A stretch of DNA of 64,000 bases from Sneathiella limimaris (GCF_012932565.1 NZ_JABBYJ010000001.1:1488001-1552000); one strand, 5' to 3'. Positions 35,400-44,835 are shown, counted from the stretch's first letter. A program made the numbers and translations. Notes: generated by a model from the letters alone, not told the origin.

Positions 35400-38228
35400 A
35401 TGACAGATACTTCATCAAATCAAGGTAGTCTGAGCACTGCTGAACTTGAGGATCTTGTAGCCTCGACGGATACCGGGGGGCGGACCCCTGACAATAAATC
35501 AATTGCGATATTTATGGCGGCTGTTGCATTGATCTGGTCACTTTGGCAGATCTGGATTGCATCACCCTTGCCTTACCTGATCGGAACGGGGGTATTTTCT
35601 GGTCGGGAAGCGCGTCCTATCCATTTGGGATTTTCAATTTTCCTGGCTTTCCTGGCCTATCCGGCTTTGAAAACCTCCCCTCGGCATCGGATCCCTTTCA
35701 CAGATTGGATCTTGGCCATAGTGGGAAGCCTTTGTGCCCTTTACATCTTCATTGCAGATAGTTCTCTGATTAACAGCATTTTTGGAACTAGACTGAGTGA
35801 CCGGCCAGGTAACCCTGGCAGTTTTGATATTATAGTGGCGTCAATCGGCATTGTGATGTTGCTCGAAGCGACACGCCGCGCTTTGGGTCCTCCCTTGATG
35901 GTCGTTGCCATCGTTTTTCTGGGCTACACATTCCTTGGTCCGTATGCGCCTGGTTTCCTCGCATGGAAAGGCGCAAGTTTTGGTGCCGTAGCAGATCACC
36001 AATGGCTCTCCTCAGAGGGTGTGTTTGGTATCGCCCTTGGCGTTTCAACCGGTCTTGTATTCCTTTTTGTTTTGTTTGGTGCACTGTTGGATAAAGCCGG
36101 CGCAGGCAATTATTTCATTAAGGTCGCCTTCTCATTGATGGGACATATGCGGGGTGGTCCGGCGAAAGCAGCCGTTGTCGCCTCTGGCATGACGGGACTG
36201 ATTTCCGGATCTTCCATTGCGAACGTGGTAACCACAGGTACCTTCACCATTCCTATGATGAAGCGGGTGGGCTTCTCACCTGAAAAAAGTGGTGCCGTTG
36301 AAGTAGCATCGTCCGTAAACGGGCAAATTATGCCCCCGGTTATGGGGGCTGCGGCCTTCCTGATGGTGGAGTATGTTGACATCAGCTATTTCGAAGTCGT
36401 GAAACACGCCTTCATTCCAGCCATTATTTCTTATATTGCGCTTGTTTATATTGTTCATCTGGAAGCAATGAAGAGCAATATGGAAGGCTTGCCAAGGGCA
36501 GTTCAGCCGAAACCCACAAAGCTGGCATTGCTGTCTATGGGCATAACGATCAGTGCTATTTTGGCTATTGGTGGTGCGATCTACTATCTCTTCATGCTAT
36601 TCCAAATGCTTGGCACGAACCTGAACCAGTTGATTGCTGTATTGATCGTCTTTGCGCTGCAGGCCGTTCTTGTCTTTGGCGTGAAAAAGCAGATCACTGA
36701 TGAGCAGAAATTATTGGGTGTTGTGTCCACTGGTGGCATCGTCCTTTGCAACTTGGTCATTGGTGCCTTTGGTGTCTTCTTCCTGGTTGGCTTTATCACA
36801 GAAATGGCAGGTCCTGTTTTTGCTCCGTGGGTAATTGGGGCCCTGATCATTTTGGCCTATGTGGCGCTGGTTGCAATTTGTGCGAAAGTACCGGATCTGG
36901 TTATGGATGATCCCAATGCGCCAGTAACAGCATTGCCAGAACCCCGTCCAACGATCTTGGCTGGGCTTCACTTCCTGTTGCCGGTCGGGGTGCTGATCTG
37001 GTGTTTGATGATCGAGCGTCTGTCACCTGAGCTTTCTGCTTTTTGGGCGGTGGCCTTGATGATCTTCATCTTGCTCACCCAACGTCAACTTTTTGCCTAT
37101 TTCCGCAAAGAAGCCTTGAGCGGAACAGCGGCCAGAGGCTTCAAAGAGCTGATTGAAGGGTTGATTTCCGGTGCCCGGAACATGATCGGTATTGGTATTG
37201 CAACAGCTGCAGCCGGCATCATTGTGGGAACGGTCTCGCAGACTGGTGTTGGGTTGGTTCTTGCCGAACTGGTTGAGTTTTTGAGCCAAGGGCAGATCCT
37301 GCTGATGTTGATCTTTACAGCAATCCTCAGTCTGATCCTGGGTATGGGGTTGCCGACAACTGCTAACTATATCGTGGTGTCATCCCTTTTGGCGCCTGTG
37401 ATTGTCAGTCTTGGTCAGCAAAATGGCTTGATTGTGCCGCTGATCGCGGTTCATCTTTTTGTATTCTATTTTGGAATTATGGCAGATGTGACCCCGCCGG
37501 TGGGACTTGCGTCCTTTGCTGCCGCGGCAGTTTCTGGTGGAGATCCGATCCGAACAGGGTTTGTGGCGTTTTTCTATTCGTTAAGAACAGCTATTTTGCC
37601 ATTCCTCTTCATTTTCAATACAGAGCTATTGTTGATTGATGTGACCCCGTTGGAGGGCGTGTTTGTCTTCATTGTCGCAACGGCAGCTATGCTGCTCTTT
37701 ACCGCTGGGACGCAAGGGTACTTCATGGCGAAATCCCGCATTTGGGAATCCGCGTTGTTGATCCTGATTGCCTTTACCCTGTTTAGGCCAGGCTTCTGGA
37801 TGGACTTGATTGTTCCCCCGTATGAGCAGAAATCTGCAACGGAAATCGAGGCGGTTCTGGGGTCTGTTGAAACAGGAACTGAAATCCGACTAATCGTTGA
37901 TGGGCTAGATGATGTTGGAGACCCGCTTACCATTACAGCCATTTTACCCATTGAAAGTGATGGAACAGGAGCTGAGCGTTTGGAAGCACTTGGGTTGGAG
38001 CTGTTGATTGAGGATGACAAAGTCATCATTGATAATGCAGCTTTTGACAGTCCTTCCGAAGCTGCAGGTCTCGACTTTGATCAAGTGATCAAGCAAGTGC
38101 TGGTCCCATCAGACCAACCTGCACGGGAGTTGCTCTATATTCCGGCTCTGGTCATTCTGGGGTTGATTTTCCTTATGCAGCGGCGGCGGAATCCTTCCGG
38201 CGCAGCCTCATCTGCAACCGTATCCTGA
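35400..38228 (+). CDS. TRAP transporter fused permease (4TM-12TM) with DUF3394
   Basis: A large membrane permease of 942 residues fusing the small and large TRAP subunits, as usual in TAXI systems. It has about 18-20 hydrophobic segments, including the DctM-like signatures GGPAKAAVVASGMTGLISGSS, SSVNGQIMPPVMGAAAF and LGMGLPTTANYIVVSSLLAP. The C-terminal DUF3394 region has an extramembrane domain (about residues 805-915) ending AGLDFDQVI before a last TM helix. I chose ATG 35400 because GGGGGGAG immediately precedes it, rather than the in-frame ATG at 35364. It works with the receptor at 34330 to import a substrate with Na+ across the inner membrane. Confidence 0.92.
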   Translation: MTDTSSNQGSLSTAELEDLVASTDTGGRTPDNKSIAIFMAAVALIWSLWQIWIASPLPYLIGTGVFSGREARPIHLGFSIFLAFLAYPALKTSPRHRIPFTDWILAIVGSLCALYIFIADSSLINSIFGTRLSDRPGNPGSFDIIVASIGIVMLLEATRRALGPPLMVVAIVFLGYTFLGPYAPGFLAWKGASFGAVADHQWLSSEGVFGIALGVSTGLVFLFVLFGALLDKAGAGNYFIKVAFSLMGHMRGGPAKAAVVASGMTGLISGSSIANVVTTGTFTIPMMKRVGFSPEKSGAVEVASSVNGQIMPPVMGAAAFLMVEYVDISYFEVVKHAFIPAIISYIALVYIVHLEAMKSNMEGLPRAVQPKPTKLALLSMGITISAILAIGGAIYYLFMLFQMLGTNLNQLIAVLIVFALQAVLVFGVKKQITDEQKLLGVVSTGGIVLCNLVIGAFGVFFLVGFITEMAGPVFAPWVIGALIILAYVALVAICAKVPDLVMDDPNAPVTALPEPRPTILAGLHFLLPVGVLIWCLMIERLSPELSAFWAVALMIFILLTQRQLFAYFRKEALSGTAARGFKELIEGLISGARNMIGIGIATAAAGIIVGTVSQTGVGLVLAELVEFLSQGQILLMLIFTAILSLILGMGLPTTANYIVVSSLLAPVIVSLGQQNGLIVPLIAVHLFVFYFGIMADVTPPVGLASFAAAAVSGGDPIRTGFVAFFYSLRTAILPFLFIFNTELLLIDVTPLEGVFVFIVATAAMLLFTAGTQGYFMAKSRIWESALLILIAFTLFRPGFWMDLIVPPYEQKSATEIEAVLGSVETGTEIRLIVDGLDDVGDPLTITAILPIESDGTGAERLEALGLELLIEDDKVIIDNAAFDSPSEAAGLDFDQVIKQVLVPSDQPARELLYIPALVILGLIFLMQRRRNPSGAASSATVS

Positions 38229-38244
38229 AGGAAAGGGATTATCG

Positions 38245-38673
38245 ATGTTTAAGCATATCCTTCTTGCAATTGATCTGGAGCATCCAGAAAGTTGGGTAAA
38301 AATGGTGCCAGAGGCTGTCAATTACGCAAAAAATGCGGAAGCTACTCTGCACGTGATGACAGTGACGCCGGATTTCGGAATGAGCCTTGTCGGATCCTTC
38401 TTTCCAAAGGATCATGAAGCGAAAATGATGCAGGAGGTGAATGATAAACTGCATCAGTTTGTCAAAGACAATATCCCCTCAGACATCAAGGTTCAGCATA
38501 TCGTTGGCCATGGAAACGCCTATGAGGAAATCCTGCGTATGCAGAAGAAACTGAAATGTGACTTGATCATTATTGGGGCGCATCGACCTAAGATGCAGGA
38601 CTATTTGCTCGGTCCGAACGCTGCAAGGGTCGTTCGTCACGCAAACTGCTCCGTATTGGTTGTACGTGAGTAG
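38245..38673 (+). CDS. Universal stress protein (UspA), TeaD-like
   Basis: A 142-residue UspA-fold protein (FKHILLAIDLEHPE start, VQHIVGHGNAYEEIL, CDLIIIGAHRP, LLGPNAARVVRHANCSVLVVRE end). The ATP-loop is close to the GxxGx9G pattern but lacks the second glycine. It begins 16 nt after the TRAP permease. An UspA protein ending a TRAP operon is seen in the ectoine system TeaABCD, where TeaD regulates transport, so the same role is likely here. A rho-independent terminator follows. Confidence 0.88.
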   Translation: MFKHILLAIDLEHPESWVKMVPEAVNYAKNAEATLHVMTVTPDFGMSLVGSFFPKDHEAKMMQEVNDKLHQFVKDNIPSDIKVQHIVGHGNAYEEILRMQKKLKCDLIIIGAHRPKMQDYLLGPNAARVVRHANCSVLVVRE

Positions 38674-38691
38674 GACTTAGAATTTCACAAT

Positions 38692-38723
38692 AAAAAAGCG
38701 GCCTATCAAGGCCGCTTTTTTTT
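38692..38723. terminator. Bidirectional rho-independent terminator
   Basis: A GCGGCCT / AGGCCGC stem with a 4-nt loop is flanked by six A upstream and eight T downstream. It sits between the plus-strand usp gene and the convergent minus-strand cytochrome c gene and can stop transcription from both sides. Confidence 0.9.
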
Positions 38724-38739
38724 GGCCTCTGGGGCCGAA

Positions 38740-39120
38740 TTATTTCAGGGTTTTCAAGTAAGCGATGACATCGGCGCGATCGCTATCTTTTTTAAGTCCC
38801 GCAAAACTCATTTTTGTTTTTTTGACGAAGCTTCTTGGTTTTTTCAAATATTCATCCAAGTTTGCCTCATCCCAAGTCAAACCAGATTCGCTCATGGCTT
38901 TTGAATATTTGTATCCATCTTTGGCTGCGGCGGAAGCGCCCACAATGCCAAATAGGTTAGGGCCAACTTTATGCTTACCACCTTCTTCTACAGTGTGGCA
39001 GGCCTGACATTTTTTGAAGACTTTTTCACCCTTTGCAGGGTCACCTTCTGCAAAGGCAATTGACGAAGATACACTTAAAACAGTAGCTATACCGACTGTC
39101 AGCAAATGAGATTTTTTCAT
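38740..39120 (-). CDS. Class I c-type cytochrome (c550-like), periplasmic
   Basis: A 126-residue precursor: signal peptide [12 protein letters not shown]... cleaved near AFA-EGD, one haem-binding CQACH at about residues 38-42, and distal methionine in [10 protein letters not shown], followed by the usual C-terminal helix ([11 protein letters not shown]). I start at the second ATG (39120) because the AGAGG box directly abuts the ATG at 39132, which leaves no spacing there. It is a soluble electron carrier of respiration. It is monocistronic with the shared terminator at its 3' end. Confidence 0.92.
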   Translation of the reverse strand: MKKSHLLTVGIATVLSVSSSIAFAEGDPAKGEKVFKKCQACHTVEEGGKHKVGPNLFGIVGASAAAKDGYKYSKAMSESGLTWDEANLDEYLKKPRSFVKKTKMSFAGLKKDSDRADVIAYLKTLK

Positions 39121-39336
39121 AGATGTTACCATCCTCTTTTTTCTCTAGCTCGAAGACTTACTCTTATATAATCCTATTACATTAAAAATTAAGGCGCGAT
39201 GTAAATCTGTGTCAATTTGTCGCGAACCCAAGTTCTTTGGTGTGAAAAACTGTGATTATGCAACTGCAGTTAACAGTATATTAAGATTAATCCATTTAGA
39301 TGCCTAACTAGGTTAACTCTATTTTATGGAGCCAGT

Positions 39337-40464
39337 GTGTCTGAAAACGGTTCTCTTAGCCCGGCAGACGTAGAGCGTCTACTCTCTGATCGCTCTGCCA
39401 GTGCGCGGGCACAAACGGTTGAAAAAATCGCAACTGAATTGACAAGTCAGCAGTTCAGTGAGACGGAACGCAAAGAGGCTGAACAGATTTTCCGTCTGTT
39501 GGTATCTGATGCAGAGGTTCTGGTCCGACAGACCTTGGCAGAGACCCTGAAGACGCTTCCAGATCTCCCTCATGATATTGCTTTCTCTCTAGCCAGTGAT
39601 ATTTCTGAAGTCGCTACACCGATGCTGAGCGCTTCTGAAGCCTTGAGCGATGAGGATCTGGCAGAGATTATCAGCTCTAAATCGGAAGAGCATCAAACGG
39701 CAATTGCCGCAAGGTCCAACGTATCTGAAGCTATTTCTGAGAAATTGGCGGATACAGGGAACGAGAATGTCGTCGCTACCCTGATGGAAAATGATACGGC
39801 GCAGATTTCCGAAAAAACCTTCGAGAAGGTTTTGGACAAATTTGGCGATAGTGAAAAAGTCAATAAACCGATGGCCTATCGGAGCAAATTGCCGCTAACC
39901 GTTACTGAGCGGTTGGTTAGCTTGGTTTCCGATCGTCTTCGCGAGCACCTTGTCAGCCATCATGAGCTTTCACCTGCAACAGCAACGGACCTTATCCTTG
40001 CTAGTCGTGAGAAAACCATGATTGGTTTGTTGAAAGAGGGCACAAGTCAGGGCGAATTAAAACGCCTGATCGATCAGCTCTATGATAATGGCCGTCTGAC
40101 ACCAACAATTATTCTGCGTGCACTCTGTGTCGGCGATATTGATTTCTTCGAAACGGCTCTTGCTAAGGGCGCAGACATCTCAGTCTCTAACGTCCATATG
40201 CTGGTTAATGATGCAGGCGGAAATGGTCTTAAACAGCTTTGTAAGAAGTTGGATATCCCAGCAGGTTTGGTCGAAATGATGCGTGTCGCTGTCGATCTCG
40301 TAAACGAGCTTGAGTATGATGGTGACCCTGGAGATCGGGAGCGGTTCCGCGATGCGGTTATCCAGCGGGTTTTAACCCATTTTGAAGATCGCTTCGATGC
40401 AGAAAATGTGGATTACCTGATTTCGAAAATCAGCAGCGGAGATGATGAGACGGCTGCAGCCTGA
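39337..40464 (+). CDS. DUF2336 domain protein
   Basis: A 375-residue protein starting at GTG (GAGCCAGT-GTG) and made of alpha-helical, HEAT-like repeats. It matches the alphaproteobacterial DUF2336 family, with blocks such as AEQIFRLLVSDAEVLVRQTLAETL and YRSKLPLTVTERLVSLVSDRLREHL. No signal peptide or membrane segment is visible. No biochemical function is established for the family to my knowledge. It stands alone between a 216-nt gap and its own terminator. Confidence 0.82.
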   Translation: MSENGSLSPADVERLLSDRSASARAQTVEKIATELTSQQFSETERKEAEQIFRLLVSDAEVLVRQTLAETLKTLPDLPHDIAFSLASDISEVATPMLSASEALSDEDLAEIISSKSEEHQTAIAARSNVSEAISEKLADTGNENVVATLMENDTAQISEKTFEKVLDKFGDSEKVNKPMAYRSKLPLTVTERLVSLVSDRLREHLVSHHELSPATATDLILASREKTMIGLLKEGTSQGELKRLIDQLYDNGRLTPTIILRALCVGDIDFFETALAKGADISVSNVHMLVNDAGGNGLKQLCKKLDIPAGLVEMMRVAVDLVNELEYDGDPGDRERFRDAVIQRVLTHFEDRFDAENVDYLISKISSGDDETAAA

Positions 40465-40488
40465 TCAAGCTTAACATTTAAGTTTCAA

Positions 40489-40516
40489 ATGCCGGTTCAT
40501 GCGACCGGCATTTTTT
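40489..40516 (+). terminator. Rho-independent terminator of the DUF2336 gene
   Basis: ATGCCGGT and ACCGGCAT form an 8-bp stem with a 7-nt loop followed by T5-6. The convergent YhhN gene has its last codons and stop inside this hairpin, so the same DNA serves as coding end and terminator. Confidence 0.85.
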
Positions 40517-41168
40517 GTGAGCCTTTGATGATGCCGAGTGTCAATAGCACTTGAGCACCGATGTAGGTAATCCAGATAAGCGGACCTGATAGCTCGAATG
40601 CATACAGGAACTTGTTAATTGCAATTGTCGCGTCTGAAATCAGGAAGCTAATAGCACCTAGCACAACAAGTCTTGGGTCCAGTCGGGATCCTAGTGCCAA
40701 AAGCGCCATCGTTGAAATAACAGCAATGTATATGAAGACGGGTGCTTTAAGGGCGCCAAGTTCTGGCCAGAGCATACCCAGCATAGAGGCTGCGAACAGT
40801 ACGACTAACGCGGTAGCTCCTTTTCGCCACGTTGCCACTTCTTTCCAGCTTTGGGTTTTGGCAAAGATGGAAATATACAGTAGATGCGCAATAAGAAACG
40901 CCCCGAGGCCATGGGTGAAGTAATCCCCATTTCTAATGGCCAGAAACGCATCGCCAGCCGCAGAACACAGGAGTGCCAGGCATAAAAGCTTGGAAATCCT
41001 TTTCTGTTCTGTCGCCATCAGACCCAAGATGGCCAGAAAAACGCAGGCGCTCGACTTTTGAATGATATTGCCAATGGAACCTTCCGCAAGTGGGACAAGA
41101 AGGTAGCTGAGCGCGAGGCCAATTGCGATAAGCAGGAGATTGACCTGGTGTTTGGTAAGGGCTGGCAT
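40497..41168 (-). CDS. YhhN/TMEM86 family membrane protein (lysoplasmalogenase-like)
   Basis: A 223-residue integral membrane protein of about eight helices. The YhhN signature is clear: SAAGDAFLAI near residue 70 followed by HGLGAFLIAHLLYI near residue 86, with a second polar motif ISFLISDATIAINKF near residue 172. Animal TMEM86 hydrolyses the vinyl-ether bond of lysoplasmalogens; the bacterial role is not settled. The downstream end overlaps a terminator hairpin. It lies 3 nt from the thioesterase gene on the same strand and is probably cotranscribed with it. Confidence 0.82.
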   Translation of the reverse strand: MPALTKHQVNLLLIAIGLALSYLLVPLAEGSIGNIIQKSSACVFLAILGLMATEQKRISKLLCLALLCSAAGDAFLAIRNGDYFTHGLGAFLIAHLLYISIFAKTQSWKEVATWRKGATALVVLFAASMLGMLWPELGALKAPVFIYIAVISTMALLALGSRLDPRLVVLGAISFLISDATIAINKFLYAFELSGPLIWITYIGAQVLLTLGIIKGSQKMPVA

Positions 41169-41171
41169 GGT

Positions 41172-41660
41172 TTAAGCTGTCTTTCGCCGGATCCCAATTT
41201 TCGATCCCAGCTTTTCAGGCATCGGAAGGTGGGCTTGTTCCTGTTTTAATGTCTCAAGGTTATTTTGGATAAAAGCTGGCATTGGGGTTGCCTTCGGACC
41301 AGCAGCATCGATATGCAGGATCATCTGCTCAGATGTCGCGGCGAGAAAGCCGTCTTTTCCATGATACATTTCTAGGTAGAGGTGAATGCGCTTCTCATCA
41401 CAATCAATAACCCGGCAGGTAATATCAAGCGGGTCGCCTTCTTTCACTTCCTGCAGATAGCAGACATGGGTTTCTAGGACATACACGGTGTTCCCGGACT
41501 GTGCCCGATAGTCACGGGTCAATTCGATATTATCGAGCAAAACGTCTAGCGACTGATCAAAAATCAGCACATAATAGGCGACATTCATATGTTGGTTATG
41601 GTCAATCCATTCAGGCAGAACGGTCAACTGGCGAAGTATGTTTTTATTATTCTCAATCAT
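41172..41660 (-). CDS. Hotdog-fold acyl-CoA thioesterase
   Basis: A 4HBT-type protein of 162 residues when started at ATG 41660; an in-frame TTG at 41678 would add six. Features: LPEWIDHNQHMNVAYYVLIFDQSLD, the typical D-x-N-x-H-MN active region, then VYVLETHVCYLQEVKEGDPLDI and LATSEQM-like strand. It probably hydrolyses an acyl-CoA; the sequence resembles the group containing betainyl-CoA thioesterases, but this is tentative. It lies just upstream of the YhhN gene in the same direction, suggesting a lipid-related pair. Confidence 0.82.
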   Translation of the reverse strand: MIENNKNILRQLTVLPEWIDHNQHMNVAYYVLIFDQSLDVLLDNIELTRDYRAQSGNTVYVLETHVCYLQEVKEGDPLDITCRVIDCDEKRIHLYLEMYHGKDGFLAATSEQMILHIDAAGPKATPMPAFIQNNLETLKQEQAHLPMPEKLGSKIGIRRKTA

Positions 41661-41780
41661 GGCGGAGAGAGTAATCAAAAATTTGTGTGAGGAAAAGCTT
41701 TTGATCTTCCGTGACTAAAATGGTATCAAATGAAACTAATTTTTTAATTCCGCTGTCGATCTCATTGGAAAGAGGAAAAT

Positions 41781-43163
41781 ATGTCCATCCCCATGGAAAA
41801 ACTTGATGTTGCGAAAAAAGAACTGACTGCCTTACTGGGAGAGCGATGCTCAACGTCACAAGCGGTGCGGGATCAACATGGCAAGGATGAAAGCTGGCAT
41901 GAGCTTTGTGCCCCTGATTTGGTTTGCTTCGCCAAGAGCACAGAGGAAGTCTCTGAGATTGTTAAAATCTGCGCAAAACACAAGATCCCGGTTGTTCCTT
42001 TTGGGGCAGGAACATCACTGGAGGGACATATCAACGCGGTCGAAGGGGGTGTTTCTCTCGACCTGAACCAAATGGACCAGATCCTCGAAGTTCATGAGGA
42101 GGATCTGGACTGTGTCGTGCAGCCAGGTGTCCGGCGGAAACAGTTGAATGAACATTTGCGGGATACAGGGCTATTCTTTCCAATTGATCCGGGTGCGGAT
42201 GCGACCATCGGCGGTATGGCTTCGACCCGCGCATCAGGAACGAATGCGGTGCGCTATGGAACAATGAAGGACAATATCCTCAATCTGACGGTTGTTTTGC
42301 CCGATGGTAAGATCATCAAGACAGGCGGACGGGCCAAGAAAAGCTCTGCCGGTTATGATTTGACCCGGCTCTATATTGGATCCGAAGGGACACTCGGCGT
42401 TATCACGGAAATTACCCTGAAATTATACGGAATCCCAGAAGCCATTTCTGCAGCCACGGTCTCTTTTCCAGACGTGGAAAGCGCTGTCCAGTCGGTCATT
42501 CTGACGATCCAAAGTGGTATTCCAATTGCACGCATTGAGTTTCTGGATGACGTACAGATTGATGCGATTAATAAATATTCTGGCCTTGATTTACCTGTCC
42601 AGGTTTCTCTGTTCCTTGAATTCCATGGCAGTGAGCAGGGTGTCGCTGAACAAGCGGAAATGGTTGGGGAGATCTGCAAGGATTTTGGAGCTGAAGACTT
42701 CAAGTGGACAAGCAAGCCAGAAGATCGCACCAAGTTGTGGGAAGCCCGACATAACGCGGCCTATGCAGCACGTGCTCTTCGCAACGGAGCTTCTATGTGG
42801 GCTACGGATGTCTGCGTTCCGATTTCCAGACTTGCAGACTGCATCTTGGAAACAAAAGCGGATCTAGATAAAAGCTCGCTAATTGCGCCAATCGTTGGAC
42901 ATGTTGGCGACGGGAACTTCCACCTGGCCTTTGTTCTCAACATGGATGACCCTGCGGAGATTGCTGAGGCTGAAGAGTTAAATGCGCGCTTAATTGCAAG
43001 GGCCCAATCCATGGAAGGGACCTGTACCGGCGAGCATGGGGTTGGATTGGGTAAGAAAAAATACCTGAAAAATGAGCTTGGTGAAGGGGCTGTCGAGGTG
43101 ATGGCGACCCTCAAAGCTGCGCTGGATCCAGACAATATCATGAACCCTGGAAAAATTATCTAG
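41781..43163 (+). CDS. FAD-linked D-lactate/2-hydroxyacid dehydrogenase (GlcD/DLD-type)
   Basis: A 460-residue flavoprotein with a PCMH FAD domain (PVVPFGAGTSLEGHINAVEGGVSLDL near residue 73; DPGADATIGGMASTRASGTNAVRYG near residue 136) and a C-terminal FAD-linked oxidase domain (GHVGDGNFH near residue 375; CTGEHGVGLGKKKYL near residue 415; ALDPDNIMNPGKI end). The group oxidises D-lactate or related 2-hydroxy acids, passing electrons to cytochrome c or quinone. It stands alone; no GlcE/GlcF subunit is adjacent, fitting a single-subunit DLD rather than glycolate oxidase. Confidence 0.9.
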   Translation: MSIPMEKLDVAKKELTALLGERCSTSQAVRDQHGKDESWHELCAPDLVCFAKSTEEVSEIVKICAKHKIPVVPFGAGTSLEGHINAVEGGVSLDLNQMDQILEVHEEDLDCVVQPGVRRKQLNEHLRDTGLFFPIDPGADATIGGMASTRASGTNAVRYGTMKDNILNLTVVLPDGKIIKTGGRAKKSSAGYDLTRLYIGSEGTLGVITEITLKLYGIPEAISAATVSFPDVESAVQSVILTIQSGIPIARIEFLDDVQIDAINKYSGLDLPVQVSLFLEFHGSEQGVAEQAEMVGEICKDFGAEDFKWTSKPEDRTKLWEARHNAAYAARALRNGASMWATDVCVPISRLADCILETKADLDKSSLIAPIVGHVGDGNFHLAFVLNMDDPAEIAEAEELNARLIARAQSMEGTCTGEHGVGLGKKKYLKNELGEGAVEVMATLKAALDPDNIMNPGKII

Positions 43164-43179
43164 CCCTGTCTGTCCCGTC

Positions 43180-43986
43180 TTATTCGCAGTCTGGGACTTT
43201 AAGTTTTCCTGGCAGGCGTGTTTCTGAATTCCCGCAAGCGCCTGTCAGCTGATCCTGCTCCAGATCATCTGCTTTCGAGAAGTCCGCCCCAGAGATATCA
43301 GCCTTCCAGAAGATAGCACCTTCCAGGTTAGTATCCTTGAAGTTGGCGCCAACAAGCGTTGCCCGGTAAAAGTTGGCAAGGGACAAATCCGCATCCTCAA
43401 AATTTGCGCCGCTAAGGTCGGCTCGGGTCAAGCGAGTACTCTTCAGTTTGGCATCTTCGAAATTTGCGTTTCGGGCAACTGCGCGTTTGAGATTAGCCTC
43501 TGAAAGTTGGGAATCTTCAAAAGAGCTATTATTAAAAACACCCCGTTTCAAGTTTGTTTTCCGCATGTCAGACCCACTGAAATCAGCGTTTTCAGCGATT
43601 GTGTTCTCAAGATCTGCATCTTGAAGATCTGAACCTTTGAAAGATGTGCCATTGAGCAGAGATTTCTCCAGATCGGTGTCTCGTAGAATTGCGCCCGAAA
43701 TATCCGCGTTTTGCAGGGAGGCTTTTTCAAGATCAGCTCGGCGAAGGTCGGAACCTGAGAGATCCGCACCATCGAATGTCGTGTTCTTTAAAAGACTGTC
43801 ACGCAAATTGACCTTCTCCAATTTTGCGCCTTTCATCTCGTTGCCTTGTAACATCACATTCCGCAGGTCACATTTCTCGCAAGCGTTGGTTTTTTTGAAT
43901 TTTTCCAGATCCGCGTTTTCCGTTGCTAATAAGGGGCCTGCGAACAAGGGACCCATCAAAACTGCAAAGATGATTGTGTTTCTCAT
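43180..43986 (-). CDS. Exported pentapeptide-repeat protein
   Basis: A 268-residue protein with an N-terminal signal peptide (IFAVLMGPLFAGPLLA) and about 35 consecutive A(D/N)LxX pentapeptides from about residue 40 to 245, predicting a right-handed quadrilateral beta-helix in the periplasm. Cysteine pairs flank the helix: CEKC before it and two cysteines after it (TGACGN and PDC), suggesting disulfide capping. Function unknown; pentapeptide proteins range from gyrase mimics to structural adaptors, and the export signal argues against a gyrase role. It is convergent with the D-lactate dehydrogenase gene. Confidence 0.88.
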   Translation of the reverse strand: MRNTIIFAVLMGPLFAGPLLATENADLEKFKKTNACEKCDLRNVMLQGNEMKGAKLEKVNLRDSLLKNTTFDGADLSGSDLRRADLEKASLQNADISGAILRDTDLEKSLLNGTSFKGSDLQDADLENTIAENADFSGSDMRKTNLKRGVFNNSSFEDSQLSEANLKRAVARNANFEDAKLKSTRLTRADLSGANFEDADLSLANFYRATLVGANFKDTNLEGAIFWKADISGADFSKADDLEQDQLTGACGNSETRLPGKLKVPDCE

Positions 43987-44158
43987 ACCGCGTTATCCAC
44001 CCCGGGTTTGTTTTGGTAATTTTCTAATAGATAAGCATGACAGCGTGACAAGTCCAGATTTGACAAGCAAATTTCATACTGCCACTATCCTCATCAATTA
44101 AGAAATAATCAAAGTCTAACGGCCTCGTAAGAGTTGAACAATCAATAAAGGAAAACGA

Positions 44159-44800
44159 ATGATAAAGGCAGTCCTCTGGGATTTTGGAGGGGTTCTCACG
44201 ACGAGCCCTTTCGAGCAGTTCAAACTGTTTGAGGAAAAGAACGGTCTTCCCGTGAACTTCCTGCGAACAGTGAATTCGACGAACCCGGATCGCAATGCCT
44301 GGGCCAAGTTCGAACGGAGTATGGTAACAGCTGCGGAATTCGACCAGCTTTTCCTGGAAGAAAGTACTGCCCTTGGACATCCTGTACCTGGCAGCGAAGT
44401 TATAAAACTGTTGTCTGGGGCGTTACGGCCTCGAATGATAGCTGCGCTCAACGACATTCGAAAAGATTTCAAGTGCGTTTGTCTGACAAATAATGTGTCC
44501 GCGGGAAAAGGCCCGGGAATGAGTCGCTCTGAAGAAGCTCAGAAGGCGGTTCTGGACGTCATGGCTCTTTTTGATCAGGTCATTGAGTCCAGTAAAATCG
44601 GTATGCGTAAACCGGACCCGGAAATCTATACCTACACGTGCGAACAGATGGGTGTTGAGCCCGCTGAGATCGTATATTTGGATGATCTTGGTATTAACTT
44701 GAAACCGGCGGCTGCTATGGGTATGAAAACCATCAAAGTGGTTTCTGAAGATCAGACACTGACCGAGTTGGGGCAGTATTTAGATCGGCAATTTGATTGA
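44159..44800 (+). CDS. HAD superfamily IA hydrolase
   Basis: A 213-residue HAD phosphatase-like enzyme. Motif I is VLWDFGGVL (nucleophile D9; the second Asp of the usual DxD is replaced by glycine, as in the epoxide-hydrolase N-domain/ACAD10-like branch). Motif II is CLTNN near residue 104, motif III lysine is in KIGMRKPDPEIY near residue 145, and motif IV is YLDDLGINLKPAAAMGM near residue 180. Likely cytosolic phosphatase; substrate unknown. It starts 35 nt upstream of the nitronate monooxygenase gene and is likely cotranscribed. Confidence 0.88.
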   Translation: MIKAVLWDFGGVLTTSPFEQFKLFEEKNGLPVNFLRTVNSTNPDRNAWAKFERSMVTAAEFDQLFLEESTALGHPVPGSEVIKLLSGALRPRMIAALNDIRKDFKCVCLTNNVSAGKGPGMSRSEEAQKAVLDVMALFDQVIESSKIGMRKPDPEIYTYTCEQMGVEPAEIVYLDDLGINLKPAAAMGMKTIKVVSEDQTLTELGQYLDRQFD

Positions 44801-44835
44801 TTTTTTGAAAAGTAAAAACACAGGCAGGAAACTTT

